Source: UBA9662 sp002729415
GTDB lineage: Bacteria > Poribacteria > WGA-4E > UBA9662
Direction of reading: 5' to 3'
Length of the DNA: 9,615 bases
Assembly: GCA_002729415.1 (NCBI GenBank)
Contig: PBXZ01000242.1
Coordinates: forward strand, 1 to 9,615
Shown here: piece after piece, positions 6,695-9,615 of the stretch
Layout: every line of letters begins with the position of its first letter
Position numbering within the stretch: position 1 is the first letter of the stretch
Position numbers and translations under genes: made by a program
Notes under the pieces: generated by a model
The model's database searches: none
The model's input: only the letters and a program-made list of their open reading frames with translations
Told to the model about the DNA's origin: nothing

Positions 6695-7497
6695 ACACAT
6701 CCTCACCAGAGTCTGGAGTCGATCACGCTCCGGAGGTTCTGGTTGACATTCGTGACGGTATCGGTCGCATTATCTTTAATCGACCCCAGCAGCGAAATCC
6801 GTTGGGTCCAGAGACAACCCCGATCTTGCTCACTGCCCTGGAGCGTTTCGAAGCCGACCCCGACTGCCGGGTCATCATCATCACCGGTAATGGGCCGGCT
6901 TTTTGTTGCGGTGCCGACCTGAAACAAATCGTGGCAACCGGAGATATCGACATGGAGTGGCAATATCAGTTGGTACGTGGCTACAACCGCTTCATCCAGC
7001 GGCTGCGTGAACACGACCTGCCCTCAATAGCGGCTGTCAATGGGCCTGCCGTTGGCGGTGGAGCAGCTCTGGGGTTGGCATGTGATTTTGCGGTTGCTTC
7101 GACACAGGCCAGCTACATGTTCGCCTTCGGCCGGATCGGCGCCAGCGGCGCGGACATGGGATGCACCTATCTTCTGCCCCGCCATATCGGCGTGGCGCGT
7201 GCGGCTCATTTGATACTGACCGGCGCGACTGTAGATGCGGAGCACGGGCGGGCGCTAGGGCTCTTTGTCGACGTGGTTCAACCCCAAGCGCTTGCTGCGG
7301 CAGCCGAGTCTCTGGCCAGACAGGTGATAGATGCCTATCCACGCCGCGCCACCGCGATCACGAAGCTTGCTCTGGTGCGCGGTGAGTCCAGTTCATTGGA
7401 AACCTGCCTCGGCTACGAAGGTATCACGCAGAATTACACCTTCCGCTCCGAGGAACACCGCCAACGCCTCCAGAAGTTTCTGGACCAAGGGGACTAG
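6691..7497 (+). CDS. Enoyl-CoA hydratase/isomerase family protein 2, both classical Glu residues replaced
   Basis: This 268-residue crotonase-fold protein starts at an ATG overlapping the synthetase stop (ATGA), with AGGAG at 6678-6682. It shows NRPQQRNPLG (30-39), oxyanion-hole FCCGADLKQ (71-79), GPAVGGGAALGLACDFAVAS (118-137) and LLPRHIGVARAAHLILTG (161-178). Aligned through CD (131-132) to rat enoyl-CoA hydratase, Glu144 is Ala126 and Glu164 is Phe146. Asp155 in GASGADMG lies where some crotonase isomerases and dehalogenases place their acid/base Asp, so an isomerase-type or other reaction is more likely than plain hydration. Translational coupling to the synthetase suggests the two are made together and act in sequence. 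Substrate unknown. Confidence 0.85.
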   Translation: MNTSSPESGVDHAPEVLVDIRDGIGRIIFNRPQQRNPLGPETTPILLTALERFEADPDCRVIIITGNGPAFCCGADLKQIVATGDIDMEWQYQLVRGYNRFIQRLREHDLPSIAAVNGPAVGGGAALGLACDFAVASTQASYMFAFGRIGASGADMGCTYLLPRHIGVARAAHLILTGATVDAEHGRALGLFVDVVQPQALAAAAESLARQVIDAYPRRATAITKLALVRGESSSLETCLGYEGITQNYTFRSEEHRQRLQKFLDQGD

Positions 7498-7536
7498 ACC
7501 TACTGAATAGATCTGCCCCATCAATAGAAGACCAGT

Positions 7537-8682
7537 ATGAACTCGATCTACTTCAATGAGGAGCACCGTATCCTTCGCGACCAGGCCCGTCGGTTCGTGG
7601 CCAACGAGATCGTTCCCTATGGGGAAGAATGGGAGCGTGCGGGTAGGGTTCCGCGTTCGACCTTACGCCGAATGGGCGAGCTTGGGTTTTTTGGACTGCG
7701 TTTTCCAGAGAGGCTCGGCGGCAGCGGTCTTGATGTGTTCGCCATGATCGTGCTAGCCGAGGAATTCGGTCGCTCCACTTTCGGTGGCGTTACTGTAACC
7801 GTAATGGTGCATTCGGCAATGTCATCTCCTCATCTGGTCAATATTGGTACCGAGGAGCAGATTCGCAAGTACCTGCCGGGGATTCTCTCAGGAGAGACCA
7901 TTTGCGGTATCGCCGTGTCCGAACCCGATGCGGGCTCCGATGTCGCCGGAATACGTACCCACGCGGAGCGTGATAGTGATGGCTGGAGGCTCAACGGCAG
8001 TAAAATGTACATCAGCAATGGGTGTTATGGAGACTTATTTTTCGTTGCGGCCAAGACCGACATCAATGCACCAGGGGCACATGGTATTTCGCTGTTCCTG
8101 GTTGAAAAGGACTACCCGGGGTTTCGGGTTGGGCGCAAGCTTGAGAAGTTCGGTGACTACTGCTCCGATACTGCCGAGTTGGTGTTTGAAAACTGTCGGG
8201 TGCCAGCTGAAAACCTACTTGGCGAGGAGAATCGCGGCTTCTATGCAGTCATGCAGAACTTTCAAAATGAGCGCCTCGCACTTGGTGCTATGGCCACCAG
8301 CGAGGCGACTAAGGCACTGGAACTCACGCTTGACCACGTGCATGAACGCCGTGCGTACGGAGCCCCACTGGCCGAAAAGCAAGTCATCCGCCAGCGACTG
8401 GCGATGTTGCAGTGTAAGGTAGCGGCGGCACGTCAACTGCTTTATTACGCAGCCTGGCTCGATGCTCAGGGTTATGACTGTGTTGCCGACATCTCTATGG
8501 TGAAGGCATTATGCCCCGAGGTTGCCAACGAGGTGATGTATACCTGCCAGCAGTTCCACGGGGGCATGGGGTATCTTCGTGAAACCGTAATTGAACGCAT
8601 GGTGCGCGACGCCCGGCTGCACGCGATTGGTGGTGGTGCTACTGAGGTGATGTTGGATGAGATAGCCAAACGCTGGAACTGA
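7537..8682 (+). CDS. Acyl-CoA dehydrogenase (FAD flavoprotein), isovaleryl-CoA-type catalytic base position
   Basis: This enzyme oxidises an acyl-CoA to the 2,3-enoyl-CoA and passes electrons via FAD, usually to electron-transfer flavoprotein. At 381 residues it is standard length. Motifs in order: FGLRFPERLGGSGLD (52-66), the FAD/substrate loop ICGIAVSEPDAGSD (122-135), NGSKMYISNG (153-162), NFQNERLALG (241-250), HERRAYGAPLAEKQ (269-282) and QQFHGGMGYLRE (338-349). The base Glu used by medium-chain enzymes (IYEGTSQI) is Gly366 here (IGGGATEV). Glu245 in QNERLALG instead matches the catalytic Glu254 of isovaleryl-CoA dehydrogenase (LDLERLVL), and long-chain enzymes place it similarly. That points to branched or bulky substrates. 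Start ATG 7537 has only a weak AGAAG upstream. It is the last gene of the operon. Confidence 0.92.
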   Translation: MNSIYFNEEHRILRDQARRFVANEIVPYGEEWERAGRVPRSTLRRMGELGFFGLRFPERLGGSGLDVFAMIVLAEEFGRSTFGGVTVTVMVHSAMSSPHLVNIGTEEQIRKYLPGILSGETICGIAVSEPDAGSDVAGIRTHAERDSDGWRLNGSKMYISNGCYGDLFFVAAKTDINAPGAHGISLFLVEKDYPGFRVGRKLEKFGDYCSDTAELVFENCRVPAENLLGEENRGFYAVMQNFQNERLALGAMATSEATKALELTLDHVHERRAYGAPLAEKQVIRQRLAMLQCKVAAARQLLYYAAWLDAQGYDCVADISMVKALCPEVANEVMYTCQQFHGGMGYLRETVIERMVRDARLHAIGGGATEVMLDEIAKRWN

Positions 8683-8999
8683 GGAGAATCGGCGGCGGTG
8701 GCCAGCTGGCCCCGGGTGGATCTGTGGAACTGAACGGGCAGCAAATCCGGAGAGACGGTATAGACAATATCTTTTTATCTTGGATGAAATCGTAAACAAT
8801 GAGGATGGGCTAAGCCGGGTTATGTTTAGAGAAGTAGATGGAAAGTTGGCATTCAATGGTGATGTTTGCGTTGACACTACAGAGACAGAACTAGGTTGTT
8901 ATAACGATTCCCATTATTTCAGCTTCTACAGAAAAACCCATAATTTTTATTACTGGCGGAACCCGAACACCAAGGATAGTTTTAGGGTATCAGGGAGAT
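8683..8999. other. Junction between the operon and the integrase remnant
   Basis: These 317 bases change from GC-rich to AT-rich at about 8740. GGCCAGCTGGCC (8700-8711) is a perfect 12-bp palindrome 18 bases after the dehydrogenase stop. It could help transcription end, but no T-run follows, so a normal intrinsic terminator is not supported. The AT-richer part holds the orphan frame starting at 8780. No integrase 5' half is recognisable here. Confidence 0.5.
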
Positions 9000-9076
9000 G
9001 TGCACCCTTTGAAGATCATGAAGCTTCTTCATCTGGAAGAAACCAAGAGTGGCGAATGGCAGACAGTGCCCATTAA
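8780..9076 (+). CDS. Unrecognised 98-residue ORF (TTG start), possibly a broken gene
   Basis: I do not recognise this frame. It starts at a TTG with no clear ribosome binding site, is AT-rich compared with the operon, and is rich in aromatic residues in its middle (YFSFYRKTHNFYYW). The last 25 or so codons overlap the integrase remnant in another frame and are probably a shadow of it. The open frame also continues upstream of the TTG without a good start. It may be a fragment of a gene cut when the integrase 5' half was lost, or non-coding. Confidence 0.2.
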   Translation: MDEIVNNEDGLSRVMFREVDGKLAFNGDVCVDTTETELGCYNDSHYFSFYRKTHNFYYWRNPNTKDSFRVSGRCAPFEDHEASSSGRNQEWRMADSAH

Positions 9077-9470
9077 TGAGGAAGCGAGGAAGGTTCTGGT
9101 ACGACGAATTCGACTACGCGATGGAGTTTGTCCTAAAACCTCGTGGGTCTTCTTTCATCTGACCCCAGCCCTTAATACAAAGGTTGGGGACAGGGTCAAG
9201 AATGTGAGGAAAGCTTTCTCTACGGCCTGTAAACGCGCTGGGATCGACAACTTCCATATTAATGACCTACGCCATACCTTTGCCAGTTGGCTTGTGATGG
9301 AAGGTGTGCCGCTGTTTGAGGTCAGCAAACTGCTCCGTCATGCCAGTATTCAGATGACGGAGCGCTATGCCCACCTGGCACCGGATCATCTTCATGATGC
9401 AGTGGCCAACCTCGGATTTTCAGCACATTTTCAGCACACCGAAGAGTGGGAGCAGACAGGGGCTTACTAG
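9000..9470 (+). pseudogene. Tyrosine recombinase/phage-type integrase, C-terminal remnant
   Basis: Only the second half of the catalytic domain is present: 156 residues from a GTG, against roughly 330-400 for full-length relatives. Visible features are the beta-hairpin with Lys16 (LEETKSGEWQTVP), box II (INDLRHTFASW, Arg91, with Asn88 where His is usual), His114 (LLRHASIQMT) and the nucleophile Tyr123 (ERYAHLAPDHL). The N-terminal arm- and core-binding domains and the first catalytic Arg are missing, and the bases upstream do not encode them in any frame I checked. Similarity may extend a few codons left of 9000 (GDV), but no start is evident. It is almost certainly not an active integrase. 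Its 3' end lies 25 bases from the right tRNA fragment, and the codons for FSAHFQHT coincide with the right pair of direct repeats. Confidence 0.85.
9418..9440. repeat. Right pair of TTTCAGCACA direct repeats, inside the integrase 3' end
   Basis: TTTCAGCACA at 9418-9427 and at 9429-9438, followed by CC, is the counterpart of 960-982 with one base difference. Here the repeat also codes for FSAHFQHT near the integrase C-terminus. It lies 55 bases before the right tRNA fragment, in the same orientation as the left pair, as expected for arm sites on the two sides of an attP core after circularisation. Confidence 0.5.
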
Positions 9471-9495
9471 AATGACTTAAATAACAAGTGTTAAA

Positions 9496-9545
9496 TGGTC
9501 GGGGTGAGAGGATTTGAACCTCCGGCCCCTGCCTCCCGAAGGCAG
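9496..9545 (-). repeat. tRNA-Pro(CGG) 3' fragment, right attachment-site copy
   Basis: This is the same tRNA 3' half as at 812-861: anticodon stem-loop with CGG, T-arm, acceptor 3' strand and ACCA, read on the minus strand. It continues a few bases further in tRNA-like fashion (GCAGTGCT on the plus strand), then turns into unrelated sequence. The D-arm and 5' acceptor strand (CGGGGTG expected near 9572 on the minus strand) are absent, so it is not a complete tRNA gene. Confidence 0.85.
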
Positions 9546-9576
9546 TGCTTTCTACGGTGTATAACGTTAAATCAAC

Positions 9577-9607
9577 CACATACGCACTCCGATCCCGCGC
9601 GTATGTG
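9577..9607. repeat. 9-bp perfect inverted repeat at the right edge
   Basis: CACATACGC (9577-9585) and GCGTATGTG (9599-9607) form a 9-bp stem with a 13-base loop, just outside the right tRNA fragment. No T-run is visible before the window ends. It could be a terminator, a recombination-related stem-loop or a binding site belonging to a neighbouring element. Nothing else is recognisable in 9546-9615. Confidence 0.5.
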
Positions 9608-9615
9608 ACTGAATA

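Larger units (their letters stand above)
812..9545. mobile_element. tRNA-Pro-targeted genomic island (about 8.7 kb) bounded by tRNA 3'-half direct repeats
   Basis: The ends are two directly repeated 3' halves of tRNA-Pro(CGG) (812-861 and 9496-9545, 49 of 50 identical). Inside them are matching pairs of TTTCAGCACA repeats (960-980 and 9418-9438), and a truncated tyrosine integrase lies next to the right end. This is the standard layout of an integrative element that uses a tRNA 3' end as its attachment site. The cargo is an AT-richer cyclase/TPR gene and a GC-richer five-gene acyl-CoA operon. No intact integrase, excisionase, transfer or phage gene is present, so it cannot move by itself. Since neither end has the tRNA 5' half, the intact tRNA should lie further right, beyond another element, or has been lost. 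The exact crossover point inside the repeat cannot be seen. Confidence 0.65.

Noticed and set aside
3291..8682. DMSP demethylation/cleavage (dmdBCD-like) operon
   Set aside because: The synthetase and crotonases would fit loosely, but DmdC-type dehydrogenases are much longer than 381 residues and an HMG-CoA-lyase-like gene is not part of that pathway.
8674..8733. In-frame repeat of TGGAACTGA (Trp-Asn-stop) 51 bases after the dehydrogenase end
   Set aside because: Only 9 bp are repeated, the residues between are not family-like, and the dehydrogenase already has its normal length at 8682.

Overview
The window looks like a chromosome segment from a Gram-negative bacterium of the Pseudomonadota, probably a gammaproteobacterium, though this is a guess from gene style. 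Supporting signs are tRNA remnants with an encoded CCA end, a class III cyclase/TolB-N/TPR hybrid protein, Liu-like acyl-CoA enzymes, and a serine-protease-like protein of a type I recall from Pseudomonadota. No organism can be named from the sequence alone.

Layout. (1) Bases 1-811 appear to be the left flank. A minus-strand, catalytically degenerate S1C/HtrA-like protein starts at 583 and runs off the window. Just upstream of it is a 22-codon signal-peptide-like ORF. (2) Bases 812-861 and 9496-9545 carry the same 50 bp (49 identical), the 3' half of a tRNA-Pro(CGG) on the minus strand. Neither copy has the tRNA 5' half. Inside each copy is a pair of TTTCAGCACA direct repeats (960-980 and 9418-9438), which resemble integrase arm-binding sites. 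With a truncated tyrosine integrase at 9000-9470, these mark the window as a tRNA-targeted genomic island of about 8.7 kb, probably one unit of a tandem or decayed array. (3) Bases 1146-2963 hold one AT-richer gene, a class III nucleotidyl cyclase fused to a TolB-N-like domain and TPR repeats. (4) Bases 3291-8682 hold a GC-richer, tightly packed five-gene operon: HMG-CoA-lyase-like enzyme, enoyl-CoA hydratase/isomerase 1, acyl-CoA synthetase, enoyl-CoA hydratase/isomerase 2 and acyl-CoA dehydrogenase. (5) Bases 8683-9615 are AT-richer again, with an orphan reading frame, the integrase remnant, the right att copy and a stem-loop.

How the genes may work together. The operon has the parts for taking up a carboxylic acid into CoA metabolism: activation, alpha-beta dehydrogenation, hydration or isomerisation, and C-C cleavage by an HMG-CoA-lyase fold. 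It resembles the leucine/isovalerate (Liu) pathway without its biotin carboxylase, and without a 3-hydroxyacyl-CoA dehydrogenase or thiolase. Several active sites differ from the textbook enzymes: the lyase has Glu and Gln where human HMG-CoA lyase has Asp42 and Glu72, the first hydratase lacks one catalytic Glu, the second lacks both, and the dehydrogenase has the isovaleryl-CoA-type base position. A carboxylase-free route in which a beta-branched 3-hydroxyacyl-CoA is cleaved directly is a plausible but untested reading. GC statements are by-eye judgements.
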